Shown here: positions 13,091-20,487 of the stretch, one piece after another | Layout of the letters: every line of letters begins with the position of its first letter | How positions within the stretch are numbered: position 1 is the first letter of the stretch | Assembly (NCBI GenBank): GCA_030689875.1 | Contig: JAUYHR010000009.1 | Span: 1-22,126, forward strand | Direction: 5' to 3' | DNA length: 22,126 bases | From: Nanobdellota archaeon | GTDB taxonomy: Archaea; Nanobdellota; Nanobdellia; Pacearchaeales; GW2011-AR1 | Program-made: the position numbers and the translations under genes | Notes under the pieces: model-generated | The model's database searches: none | The model's input: the letters and a program-made list of their open reading frames with translations, nothing else | Told to the model about the DNA's origin: nothing

Positions 13091-13450
13091 CTAAGGAATA
13101 TAATACTTCACTGAAAATAAAAACTTTTCATCTTCCCAAAACCAAAATCCTTCATCGGTTTTATTAATTTCAAAATATTTTCCTTCTTCATTTATATAAA
13201 AATTTTCCTCAAGCAAAAGAATTTCCCTAATCTCCTCGCCATTTAAATTTTTAGACTTATAAAAATTATATTCATTCACCTGCGAATTCATTTTTTCAAC
13301 TAAGTCAGGACCAATAAAAGTATTTTCAACAAAAAGACTTGAAGCATAAAAACTAACCAAAGCCAAAGCGCAGACTGCAAAAGTTCCTAAAACCAAAATT
13401 GCCGTGGGAACATCTCCCCGTTTATTTCTTGTGACCTTTAGGTTATTCAT
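13091..13450 (-). CDS. Pilin-like protein (119 aa)
   Basis: The leader MNNLKVTRNKRG is followed by DVPTAILVLGTFAVCALALV, a class III signal with Gly at -1 and an unusual Asp at +1, where a hydrophobic or neutral residue is normal. The C-terminal 75 residues are soluble, acidic and aromatic (FWFWEDEKFLF). Its start overlaps the stop of the 105-aa gene by 8 bp. The -VPTAI- beginning resembles archaeal pilins that open with VxPxIA-type sequence. It is probably a minor pilin subunit. Confidence 0.78.
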   Translation of the reverse strand: MNNLKVTRNKRGDVPTAILVLGTFAVCALALVSFYASSLFVENTFIGPDLVEKMNSQVNEYNFYKSKNLNGEEIREILLLEENFYINEEGKYFEINKTDEGFWFWEDEKFLFSVKYYIP

Positions 13451-13760
13451 TTTTTTCTAAATTAAATTTAATTTGCTTAAATTTTGAATTAAAATCTTTA
13501 TAAAATTTTTCTTCCCGATTCATTTTTTCCAGATTTTCAAAAATTTTATTTTGGACAGTTGGCTCTTTAATTGAAAAATAAGAAAACAGAGATTCTTCCA
13601 TAACGATATCCTGAGTTCTTTCTTCTGTTTCATAATCAATTATTTTTAATTTAGATAAAATGCTTGAAGCATAAAGCGAAATCCCCAGCAAAACAATTAT
13701 TATCAAAGTCGCAGCTATCCACGTCATTGCCTCGCTGGCCTGTCCTTTTTTATTTAACAT
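13443..13760 (-). CDS. Pilin-like protein (105 aa)
   Basis: MLNKKG is followed by QASEAMTWIAATLIIIVLLG: a short class III leader cut after Gly6, a Glu at +4 close to the conserved Glu of type IV pilins, and one transmembrane helix. The remaining ~65 residues are charged and helical with no cysteines. The gene overlaps both neighbours (11 bp upstream, 8 bp downstream), typical of a co-translated operon. Confidence 0.8.
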   Translation of the reverse strand: MLNKKGQASEAMTWIAATLIIIVLLGISLYASSILSKLKIIDYETEERTQDIVMEESLFSYFSIKEPTVQNKIFENLEKMNREEKFYKDFNSKFKQIKFNLEKNE

Positions 13761-14322
13761 TTTTTTCAGTTTTCAGTATTACAGACAAAATATTTATTTT
13801 ATACGCTTGATTTTCGTAATTTAGAGAATAAAACTCCCTATCCACACACTTTGCCAATTTTTTATATTCTTTTTCTCCTTCAGCTATTTTGCAATCTGTC
13901 TTTAAATTAAAATTTCCTTCAGACAATTCAAAAACTTTCTCATTATTTAAATCATAAAAATCAGCTTCTAAAAAATATTCCCCCCCATCATTTTTAAATT
14001 CTGTTTCAAAAATTAAATTGCATTCTTCTTTTAAATTAAAATTTTCATCAAAATTTTTAGATTCATTAATTTGGCTTTCTGACGAATTAATGGAAAAATT
14101 TCCCGTTTTTGCTTTAAATAATTCCTTATTGAGTTTTCCATTTTCAGACAAGCAATTTGAAACTTGATTAACCATAATATTTGCCTCTTGTTCGCGGACA
14201 TCATACGGCGCCCCGTAAAACAAGCCAACCATTGCAACAACAGCTCCGGCAATAATAATCAAAATCGCAAACCAATAAATTGACAAAATTTTTTCTGCGC
14301 CGATTTTATTTTTTATTATCAT
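13750..14322 (-). CDS. Pilin-like protein (190 aa)
   Basis: MIIKNKIG then AEKILSIYWFAILIIIAGAV forms a class III leader and membrane helix. The outer part (residues about 45-190) has cysteines near NCLSENG, EECNL, DCKIAEG and KCVDRE and a region of beta strands with many Asn, Glu and Phe residues. It overlaps the 143-aa gene upstream by 17 bp and the 105-aa gene downstream by 11 bp. Family not recognised beyond the leader type. Confidence 0.8.
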   Translation of the reverse strand: MIIKNKIGAEKILSIYWFAILIIIAGAVVAMVGLFYGAPYDVREQEANIMVNQVSNCLSENGKLNKELFKAKTGNFSINSSESQINESKNFDENFNLKEECNLIFETEFKNDGGEYFLEADFYDLNNEKVFELSEGNFNLKTDCKIAEGEKEYKKLAKCVDREFYSLNYENQAYKINILSVILKTEKNVK

Positions 14323-14737
14323 TTTTATTTAATGGTTCTTTTTTAATTATAGTAAAAATATAGTTCCCAGTATATTCATTTTGAGAATTTGTTTCTGGAA
14401 ATGCTTTTGCCTCAACATCATTAAAAAAAGAATATTCATAACCTCCTTTTTGGCTCAGCTTAACATTCACAACATTCCCAGTTATGCTCACAGCATCTTT
14501 AAAATCCAATTTATTTTCTTCTGCAATTTTCCGGGCTTTTTCCATATTTAATTTAATTTCCATTGCAGGTTTTGCGGAATCAATCATCAACGCTATTTGT
14601 TTTGAATAAGTCTGTTCCAAAAGAACTGCTCCAGAACCTTGTTTAAATAAAAATAAAATAAGAATGCTGACAAAAATAATATTTAATACAATGAAGAGAA
14701 CATTTTCAATTAAAATCTCGCCTTTTTTATTTTTCAT
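14306..14737 (-). CDS. Pilin-like protein (143 aa)
   Basis: I place the start at 14737, giving MKNKKG followed by EILIENVLFIVLNIIFVSIL, a class III leader with Gly at -1 and Glu at +1 and +5. A GAGGT Shine-Dalgarno match lies 8 bp upstream of this ATG. The frame extends to an ATG at 14779, but that would put 14 hydrophilic residues in front of the leader. The outer domain is mostly beta with a helical segment (MEKARKIAEENKL). The gene lies 52 bp after the 303-aa gene and overlaps the 190-aa gene. Confidence 0.8.
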   Translation of the reverse strand: MKNKKGEILIENVLFIVLNIIFVSILILFLFKQGSGAVLLEQTYSKQIALMIDSAKPAMEIKLNMEKARKIAEENKLDFKDAVSITGNVVNVKLSQKGGYEYSFFNDVEAKAFPETNSQNEYTGNYIFTIIKKEPLNKNDNKK

Positions 14738-14789
14738 TTTATTTACCTCTTCAGAGGTTCTCGTGCCCTCTTTGGGCATAACCTTTAGG

Positions 14790-15701
14790 TTAAGTATAAG
14801 TTAAAATTTCTTCGCAATTAAGCGCTTTGAATTTATCAGATTCAGCTTCCTGCAATGTTGGAGCCATGAATTGATTATCTATTCCTCTTCCCTCAACAAT
14901 TATTGCCCCCACCTCTGGCTCAATTAAATCAGAAATTGCAAGCGCGCCTGCCGTTGCTGTCGCAGAACCAACAACAATTATTCCCGCCACCCATCCCGGA
15001 GGACCAAGAGCAAAAAGCTTGAGAAGTCCAACAGCAGTATAAGCAACACCTCCTGCTCCCAAACTTGAACCCCAAACATTTTTTACTCCGCTTGTAATTC
15101 CCATTACATTAAAATATTGTTTTCCAATTTCAATATTTCCAAAACTTCCTTGTTCTTTAAATATTGAGAGATCATTTGTTCCTAATAAATATTGAGAATA
15201 AGTTTGTTCTTTGGAATAATCATTTTTAGTCATATATTCATAAAGCTCGTCCTTGCTTATTTTTTCATTTTCAATTCCTTCAAGAGTTTCTAAACTATTA
15301 TCAAAATAAATCTGGGAGCAAATAGAACAATAATTATTTTTAGTGAAATCCTTTCCTACATATTCCACTTTTCCTTCGCCAAACATCCACCAGCAATCAG
15401 CCATTTCATCAGCCAGCGCTTTATAAACTTCGTCTAAAGATTTTACTTTAATTTCTTCAGGCTTGATTAATTCTTCACAGCTTCCATCTTTTGTAATGCA
15501 AACATAATTTCTATAACACTGCAATGGGGCGTCAGTAAATACAGAAGCTTTTTGAAGAACAGAATTGTGACAGAGCTGTTCTTCTGATTTTTCTCCAAGG
15601 CCAAGCCTGAACAAAAAAAACAGAATAACTATAAAACTCGCGATTAAAATAATAATTAAAACTATTTGCTGTGTTGAAAGTTCTCCGCTTTTATTTTTCA
15701 T
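14790..15701 (-). CDS. Large pilin-leader membrane protein (303 aa)
   Basis: MKNKSG then ELSTQQIVLIIILIASFIVI gives a class III leader and first helix. The middle part has a cysteine-rich segment (LCHNS, LQCYRNYVC, GSCEE, DCWW, YCSIC), and a Gly/Ala-rich hydrophobic region at about 213-260 (AGGVAYTAVGLL, GWVAGIIVVGSATATAGAL) that looks like one or two further membrane helices. It is the largest member of the locus and differs from the simple pilins by these extra helices, so it may be an anchor or platform-like part of the structure. Start follows the stop of the 33-aa gene by 1 bp. Confidence 0.8.
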   Translation of the reverse strand: MKNKSGELSTQQIVLIIILIASFIVILFFLFRLGLGEKSEEQLCHNSVLQKASVFTDAPLQCYRNYVCITKDGSCEELIKPEEIKVKSLDEVYKALADEMADCWWMFGEGKVEYVGKDFTKNNYCSICSQIYFDNSLETLEGIENEKISKDELYEYMTKNDYSKEQTYSQYLLGTNDLSIFKEQGSFGNIEIGKQYFNVMGITSGVKNVWGSSLGAGGVAYTAVGLLKLFALGPPGWVAGIIVVGSATATAGALAISDLIEPEVGAIIVEGRGIDNQFMAPTLQEAESDKFKALNCEEILTYT

Positions 15702-15702
15702 T

Positions 15703-15804
15703 TTATAACGCTCCCAATTTACCTAAAAGTAAATAAATTCCTCCGACTGCTATAATAAAAACAGCTATCCAGATTAAATATTTTATCAAAATTTCAAAAT
15801 CCAT
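15703..15804 (-). CDS. Tiny single-helix membrane protein (33 aa)
   Basis: A 34-codon frame fits exactly between its neighbours, with 1 bp to each. The product MDFEILIKYLIWIAVFIIAV then GGIYLLLGKLGAL is a single transmembrane helix with short ends and no leader. Its perfect fit between two operon genes and its membrane character argue that it is real. Function unknown; possibly a small subunit or assembly helper. Confidence 0.7.
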   Translation of the reverse strand: MDFEILIKYLIWIAVFIIAVGGIYLLLGKLGAL

Positions 15805-15805
15805 T

Positions 15806-16288
15806 TTATTTTATTGAAACCTCGTTGTTTTGTTTTGAAATCAAAATTTCGGTTGCAAAATCTTTCTGCAATTCAATATTTACTTTTTCATTTTTAAGAT
15901 TAGAAACAATAGTGCAAACCCCGTTTTTATTGCATTCATTTACCTGCCTTACATTTTCTGAGTTTTCCCACAAAACCTCGTCACAAATGCACAAACAATT
16001 TTTTCCTGCGCACGAATTGGGTTTTTCCTGTCCTGTAAAACTGAATAAATTCCAATTAATTTCCTGAGGGGTCATGCTTTTGGATTCTCCTTCTTCCAAA
16101 CTTTCAATAATATTTTTTATGCTCTGGTCTGAGCTAATTAACAGCTGTTCAGAGCTTTTCATTGCATCGTCTTTTAATTTTCCAAAATATAAATTTGTTA
16201 AAAAATAAACTAAAAAAACTATGACGATAATTGCAATTACCATCTTTAAAGTTTCTTCAGCAAGCAACATCCCTTTTTTGTTTTTCAT
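15806..16288 (-). CDS. Pilin-like protein, cysteine-rich (160 aa)
   Basis: MKNKKG is followed by MLLAEETLKMVIAIIVIVFL, a class III leader with Glu at +5, where type IV pilins keep one. The outer domain has a dense cysteine cluster, NSCAGKNCLCICDE (about residues 91-104), plus two more (NECNKNGVC), which could form a knotted loop or bind metal. The gene begins 2 bp after the stop of the 47-aa gene and ends 1 bp before the 33-aa gene. Confidence 0.82.
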   Translation of the reverse strand: MKNKKGMLLAEETLKMVIAIIVIVFLVYFLTNLYFGKLKDDAMKSSEQLLISSDQSIKNIIESLEEGESKSMTPQEINWNLFSFTGQEKPNSCAGKNCLCICDEVLWENSENVRQVNECNKNGVCTIVSNLKNEKVNIELQKDFATEILISKQNNEVSIK

Positions 16289-16290
16289 TT

Positions 16291-16434
16291 TTATCCTAAA
16301 GTCAAATTAAAAATATTTTTAAAAAAACCAATTACCTGATTCTTAAAGACAAGATATAATCCAAAAATAACAGCGACAACTACGATTAATCCGATGATGA
16401 TTTTAATCAATGTTCCTATTTCTAATTCTGCCAT
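16291..16434 (-). CDS. Tiny single-helix membrane protein (47 aa)
   Basis: A 47-aa product with a hydrophobic helix at about residues 8-30 (LIKIIIGLIVVVAVIFGLYL) and a basic tail. It has no class III leader. It lies 20 bp after the 49-aa gene and 2 bp before the 160-aa gene, in line with the operon. Unknown function; its placement and its helix resemble those of the 33-aa protein. Confidence 0.7.
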   Translation of the reverse strand: MAELEIGTLIKIIIGLIVVVAVIFGLYLVFKNQVIGFFKNIFNLTLG

Positions 16435-16454
16435 ATTATTATATTTATCATTTT

Positions 16455-16604
16455 TTATTTAAATCTAAAAATATCTTTAATTTTATCAATAAGTGAAGTT
16501 CCCTCTTGTTTTAAGAAAAAAATTGTAATCATGACTATAGCCAAAACAGCCAGACTAATCAACAGCCAGGGAAGATATTCTGTAATTACCCCTTTTCTTT
16601 TCAT
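16455..16604 (-). CDS. Small pilin-like protein, first gene of the locus (49 aa)
   Basis: MKRKG is followed by VITEYLPWLLISLAVLAIVM: a five-residue class III leader, Glu at +4, and one transmembrane helix, then a short charged tail of about 20 residues. It is pilin-like in its N-terminus but has almost no outer domain. A TATA box (16626-16633) lies 25 bp upstream, so this gene heads the pilin operon. Confidence 0.75.
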   Translation of the reverse strand: MKRKGVITEYLPWLLISLAVLAIVMITIFFLKQEGTSLIDKIKDIFRFK

Positions 16605-16625
16605 GAGTATAAAATACAAAAGAGA

Positions 16626-16633
16626 TTAATAAA
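16626..16633 (-). promoter_or_regulatory. TATA box of the pilin operon
   Basis: TTTATTAA on the minus strand, centred about 25 bp from the ATG at 16604. The divergent nuclease gene has its own box, TTTTATAT at 16667-16674, 25 bp before 16695. Confidence 0.6.
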
Positions 16634-16694
16634 TCTTTTCAATAGTATTTTCATAAATCATTATATTTTTATATTGTTTCTTCTTGTTTAATTT

Positions 16695-17210
16695 ATGGAA
16701 GTGGAAAATAAAAAAGAAATTATGGAAATGATTAGAAAGGCAGGAAGTGAAGAGTATGAAACTTCTTGGGATGAAAAGGGGATTCCAAAATCTAAAAAAA
16801 AATCAGAGATTAAAAAAGGAAGAATATCGAGAGCAAGAGGGGCAAGATTTGAATTAAAAGTTAGGGGAGATTTAGAAGTTCAGGGATGGATTTTGGACAA
16901 ATGGACAAATAATCTTGATTTAGAAGAAAACAAAATTGTAAAAGCAAAAAGAAAATATAATCCTTTTATGAAATTGATGATTATTGGAACCGGTTTTCCA
17001 GATTTTATTGCATTCAAAAAAACAAGCGAAAAAAATTATGATATATTGGGCATAGAAGTAAAACTGAACGGAATTTTATCAAAAATAGAAAAAGAGAAAT
17101 GCAAGTGGTATTTAAAAAATGAAACATTTTCCAAGATACTAATAGCAAAAAAAGGAGAGAAAAAAAGTGCAATAGAATACGTTGATTTTAAGGAGAGATA
17201 TGGCGAATAA
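16695..17210 (+). CDS. PD-(D/E)XK-type nuclease
   Basis: The 171-aa protein carries the residues of a restriction-endonuclease-like fold: Glu53 after RARGARFE, Asp103 in GFPDFIAF, and the pair Glu121-x-Lys123 in GIEVKLNG. These are the metal and catalytic positions of PD-(D/E)XK nucleases, a group that includes archaeal Holliday-junction resolvases and VRR-NUC enzymes. I cannot choose a subfamily; the lysine-rich N-terminus (34-48) suggests DNA binding. A resolvase or repair role is plausible. Its own TATA box lies 25 bp upstream, and its last 11 bp overlap the lamin-tail gene. Confidence 0.75.
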   Translation: MEVENKKEIMEMIRKAGSEEYETSWDEKGIPKSKKKSEIKKGRISRARGARFELKVRGDLEVQGWILDKWTNNLDLEENKIVKAKRKYNPFMKLMIIGTGFPDFIAFKKTSEKNYDILGIEVKLNGILSKIEKEKCKWYLKNETFSKILIAKKGEKKSAIEYVDFKERYGE

Positions 17211-18411
17211 AAATATTTTTTTATTAATTGGAATTTTAGTTTTGCTTTTGCCAAATATTTCTGCTGTTGTAATTAATGAAATTATGTATGCGCCAACCCA
17301 AAGCGAATATTATAATGAATGGATTGAAATTTATAACGACGGCAATTTAAATATAGATTTAAACAATTGGACTTTGTGCGGGGATGGGCTATCAGCAGGA
17401 TATATTGATCATGCAGATGCTAAATTAAAATTAAACAATTCAATAATTTTGCCGCCAGAAGGTTATGCAATAATTACTGACGGCGGAAGCGGGACAGAAG
17501 TTTATTCAAATTTTATTGTTAATGGAAATAGCCTCGCTTTACATACAAGCGGCTCAACATTATGCGGAGAATTGGTTAATTCTGGGGAAACAATTAGTTT
17601 AAAAGATAATTCAGGAAATACTATTAATAGTATTACTTATGACTCAAACATTGGAGCAAAAGACGATGGAAATAGCTTGCAGTTATGCAATGTGGTGTGG
17701 ACAGCGGCTTCGCCTACAACAGGGAGCACAAACTCTTGCGCAACAAACCAGACGCAAACAGCAAATAATCAAACTATAACAACTAATGAAACCACAACAA
17801 CGAAAACCGCAGAAATTTCCAATCTAAGTATAGGAGTAAATTATCCCGAAAAAGTTTCTCTGAATCAGGAATTTATTTTTAAAATAAAATTAATTAATTT
17901 TGATGAGGGGATTTATGATGTAAAAATTGATATTTTATCCAATGAAAACAGAATTTCAGAAATTTTAAATGAAAACGTATGGAAATCCACTTCATATTAT
18001 GTAAATGACATAATCAGTCCAAATACAGAAAAAGAATTTACAATGAAAATTACCCAAGAATTTGAAAACGCTGAAATTACAATTAAAATAAAGGACTCAT
18101 CGGACAAAACAAAAATATTTTCCGGTTATTTAATATCAAAATCAAATGAAACAATTGATGAAATAGAGGAAGGGTCCATCTACCAAAATCCAATAGAAAA
18201 CGGCAAGCCAAACGAAAACGGGACAATAATTATCTCCGGAAGCGCAACAGCCAATGCAGAAGATATAAAAAGCGGAGAAAATACAGAAAAATTAAATAAA
18301 AACGATTATGCGAAATACATTTTAATTGTATTTGCTTTTTTGCTGGCGTTATTATTTTTATTGAAAAGAAAAATATTCAAAAAAGAATACAAAAATGAGT
18401 TCAAAGAATAA
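17200..18411 (+). CDS. Membrane-anchored lamin tail domain protein (403 aa)
   Basis: From the ATG at 17200 a signal peptide (NKNIFLLIGILVLLLPNISA) precedes a lamin tail domain at about residues 22-178, recognisable by VVINEIMYAP, NEWIEIYNDG, NIDLNNWTL, PEGYAIITDGG and NSITYDSN. A Thr/Asn-rich linker (about 180-210) is followed by a beta-sandwich-like region and a C-terminal transmembrane helix (about 372-391) with a basic tail, so the protein is anchored with its domains outside. AAGGAG sits 4 bp before the start. An in-frame ATG at 17182 would add six residues. Lamin-tail domains in prokaryotes occur in secreted nucleases and surface proteins and are thought to bind other molecules. The gene overlaps both neighbours. 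Confidence 0.88.
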   Translation: MANKNIFLLIGILVLLLPNISAVVINEIMYAPTQSEYYNEWIEIYNDGNLNIDLNNWTLCGDGLSAGYIDHADAKLKLNNSIILPPEGYAIITDGGSGTEVYSNFIVNGNSLALHTSGSTLCGELVNSGETISLKDNSGNTINSITYDSNIGAKDDGNSLQLCNVVWTAASPTTGSTNSCATNQTQTANNQTITTNETTTTKTAEISNLSIGVNYPEKVSLNQEFIFKIKLINFDEGIYDVKIDILSNENRISEILNENVWKSTSYYVNDIISPNTEKEFTMKITQEFENAEITIKIKDSSDKTKIFSGYLISKSNETIDEIEEGSIYQNPIENGKPNENGTIIISGSATANAEDIKSGENTEKLNKNDYAKYILIVFAFLLALLFLLKRKIFKKEYKNEFKE

Positions 18412-18898
18412 AAATTCAAAAACAGGAATAAAAGCAGTTTTTATATTGGAAATAATCGGCAGACCAAAAGAACATTTAGTTAAAACTCTTGACGGCTTAA
18501 TTGAAGCGATTAATAAAGAAAAAGGCGTCAAAGTAATTGAAAAAAAAATTAATGAACCAATTGAATTAAAAAATAATAAAGATTTTTACACAACTTTTGC
18601 TGAAGTTGAAATTGAAGTTGAAGAAATTTTGCAGATTGCAATGTTAATGTTTAAGTATATGCCTGCAAATATAGAAATAATTGAGCCAGAGCTGATTGCT
18701 TTATCCAATAATAAGTTGAATGAAATTTTCAATGAATTAGCGAGAAGACTTCATGCATATGATGAAGTTGCAAGAGTTTTGCAAATGCAAACTGCAAAAC
18801 TTCAAAGAGATTTAAAAGAGCACGGATTTGAAATTAAGGAAGGGAAATTGATTAAGAAAGATGATTCAGAAAACAGGGAAAAAACTGAAGAAGAATAA
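18395..18898 (+). CDS. Unrecognised 167-aa protein with coiled C-terminus
   Basis: The product begins with about 12 basic residues, then an alternating strand-helix-strand region (KAVFILEIIGRPKEHLVKTL ... TFAEVEIEVEEI, about 14-80) that has the look of an ACT- or ferredoxin-like fold, followed by a long helix with heptad character (NEIFNELARRLHAYDEVARV) and a charged tail. No signal peptide or membrane segment. It overlaps the lamin-tail gene by 17 bp, so the two are probably co-translated. I assign no function. Confidence 0.75.
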   Translation: MSSKNKNSKTGIKAVFILEIIGRPKEHLVKTLDGLIEAINKEKGVKVIEKKINEPIELKNNKDFYTTFAEVEIEVEEILQIAMLMFKYMPANIEIIEPELIALSNNKLNEIFNELARRLHAYDEVARVLQMQTAKLQRDLKEHGFEIKEGKLIKKDDSENREKTEEE

Positions 18899-18963
18899 AT
18901 TATTTAATTTCTTAAAACAAATAAATAAAAAAGCTGTCTAGATGGATATTCTAATAAATCCGA

Positions 18964-18976
18964 GTCGCCTCGCGAC
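18964..18976. terminator. GC-rich hairpin between two convergent genes
   Basis: GTCGC-CTC-GCGAC forms a 5-bp perfect stem in otherwise AT-rich sequence, between the stop codons of the 167-aa gene and acylphosphatase. It could help end either transcript. The call is tentative, since the T-run on either side is short. Confidence 0.35.
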
Positions 18977-18990
18977 GAGCAATTTTAAAT

Positions 18991-19266
18991 TTAAATATGC
19001 AGCACCTTAAAATTTTTAAAATCCTGGAATTTCTCTGACTTAATCTGAACGTCTCTTACCTGAGCATTTTTAGGACCAGCTTTGCAAACTTCAATCATTT
19101 TGTTGACATCCTCGGAATTTCCTTCTAAAAAAACTTCCACTCTGCCGTCTTCTAAATTTCTGACAAAACCTTTGACATTATATTTTTCAGCATTCTCTTT
19201 AATAAAACTTCTGAAATAAATTCCCTGAATATTTCCTGTAATGTACACTCTTATTGATTTTTTCAT
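18991..19266 (-). CDS. acyP: Acylphosphatase
   Basis: A 91-aa protein of standard acylphosphatase length. It hydrolyses acyl phosphates such as carbamoyl or acetyl phosphate. The catalytic Arg19 lies in GNIQGIYFRSF (family: G-V-x-F-R) and the catalytic Asn37 in GFVRNLEDGRVEV. The gene has its own TATA-like box (19289-19296), 25 bp upstream. No odd feature; firm call. Confidence 0.93.
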   Translation of the reverse strand: MKKSIRVYITGNIQGIYFRSFIKENAEKYNVKGFVRNLEDGRVEVFLEGNSEDVNKMIEVCKAGPKNAQVRDVQIKSEKFQDFKNFKVLHI

Positions 19267-19333
19267 TTTATTTAGAATAAAAAAAGGTTATTAAAGATTT
19301 GTTTGTTTAGTTTTTAATTATATTCTTTAAAAT

Positions 19334-19918
19334 TTATATTCCTCTATAATCTAATTCATTATTCACAACTGCAGTTGTCTGGCTTGCAAAATAAGTTTTT
19401 GAACCTATAGAAACCAGCGTCGCTATTTGTTTTAATCTTTTTAATTCTTTTTTTGGCAGTCCTTCATGATCGCCTAAAATGAAAACACAATTATCTGAAA
19501 TTTTTGCCTCGCGAATATCTTCGCCTTTTTTATCTAAAATAAAAATCTCGCATCCTGAATTTGAAAGTTCATCAACAACTTTTAAAAAAGATTTCTTTTC
19601 AATAAAACATCCTGGAAGAGGATTTGTTTTTTCCCCTTGTTTATATTTATAAAGAATTTTTTTAATTAAATTTCCAATATCTTTTTTTGAAATTTCTAAT
19701 TCATCAGTTACCTGAATTTCAATATGTTTTGGAGGATCCGGTTGTCCGTAAAAAATAAAATGAAATTTCACATCTTTTCTAAAATCATGAGAAAGAAAAA
19801 CCCCCTGAATGAAGCTGTGAATTGCAATATCCATTCTTCCTGCCTGCATTAAATCTCTTTGAGCTAAAGCGCTTCCGCTCGTTACTGCCGAGTTTGAAAA
19901 ATATATTAAGTGGCGCAT
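19334..19918 (-). CDS. trmY: tRNA (pseudouridine(54)-N1)-methyltransferase TrmY
   Basis: The 194-aa protein matches the SPOUT-family enzyme that methylates N1 of pseudouridine 54 in the T-loop of archaeal tRNA, giving m1-psi54. It begins MRHLIYFSNSAVTSG, typical of the family, and has the SAM-binding knot motif ILGDHEGLP (147-155), followed by a C-terminal segment ending ASQTTAVVNNELDYRGI. The start overlaps the end of the tag gene by 13 bp. Together with Cbf5 two genes upstream this unit acts on neighbouring bases of the tRNA T-loop. Confidence 0.92.
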   Translation of the reverse strand: MRHLIYFSNSAVTSGSALAQRDLMQAGRMDIAIHSFIQGVFLSHDFRKDVKFHFIFYGQPDPPKHIEIQVTDELEISKKDIGNLIKKILYKYKQGEKTNPLPGCFIEKKSFLKVVDELSNSGCEIFILDKKGEDIREAKISDNCVFILGDHEGLPKKELKRLKQIATLVSIGSKTYFASQTTAVVNNELDYRGI

Positions 19919-20484
19919 TTTACTTCCTTATGTCTAAAACATTTAATTGTGTGGTCATTTATTATTCCTGCTCCCTGCATGAAAGCATAGCATATTGTTG
20001 AACCAACGAACTTAAATCCTTTTTCCTTCATGTTCTTGCTCATAGCATTTGATTCTTTTGATGTTGATCCAATATTTTTTAGAACTTTGTTATTTATTGT
20101 CTTATGGTTTGTAAATTGCCATATATACTTGTTAAATGAGCCAAATTCTTTCTGCATTTCAAGAAATTTCTGAGCATTTATTATTGCGCTAAGAATTTTT
20201 AACTTATTTCTTATTATTCCGGCATCATTCATCAATCTTTTCACATCTTTTTTATTATATTTTGATATTCTCATTGCGTCAAAATTATCAAATGCTTTTC
20301 TAAAATTTTCTCTTTTGTGGAGTATTGTCCTCCAGCTCAATCCCGCTTGGAAGGTGTCTAATATTAGATATTCAAAGAGTTTTTTATCATCACGACATGG
20401 ATTTCCCCATTCTTCGTCATGATATTGAACCATCAAGGAATCTTCGCCAGGCCATTGACATCTTTTTTTTGTTTTAACTTTCAT
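19906..20484 (-). CDS. tag: DNA-3-methyladenine glycosylase I
   Basis: The 192-aa product has the Tag signature: RCQWPG, YHDEEWGNPC, DDKKLFEYLILDTFQAGLSW and ILHKRENFRKAF. The zinc-binding residues are Cys9, His22, His178 and Cys182, matching the spacing of the bacterial enzyme. It excises 3-methyladenine from alkylated DNA. Tag is mainly bacterial and rare in archaea, so transfer is likely, though base composition does not stand out. The gene starts 3 bp after the Cbf5 stop and overlaps TrmY by 13 bp, so a DNA-repair enzyme sits inside an RNA-modification operon. Confidence 0.92.
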   Translation of the reverse strand: MKVKTKKRCQWPGEDSLMVQYHDEEWGNPCRDDKKLFEYLILDTFQAGLSWRTILHKRENFRKAFDNFDAMRISKYNKKDVKRLMNDAGIIRNKLKILSAIINAQKFLEMQKEFGSFNKYIWQFTNHKTINNKVLKNIGSTSKESNAMSKNMKEKGFKFVGSTICYAFMQGAGIINDHTIKCFRHKEVKCAT

Positions 20485-20487
20485 TTT

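Noticed and set aside
14031..16067. Frames at 14031-14252 (minus) and 15825-16067 (plus)
   Set aside because: Out-of-frame shadows within the pilin-like genes.
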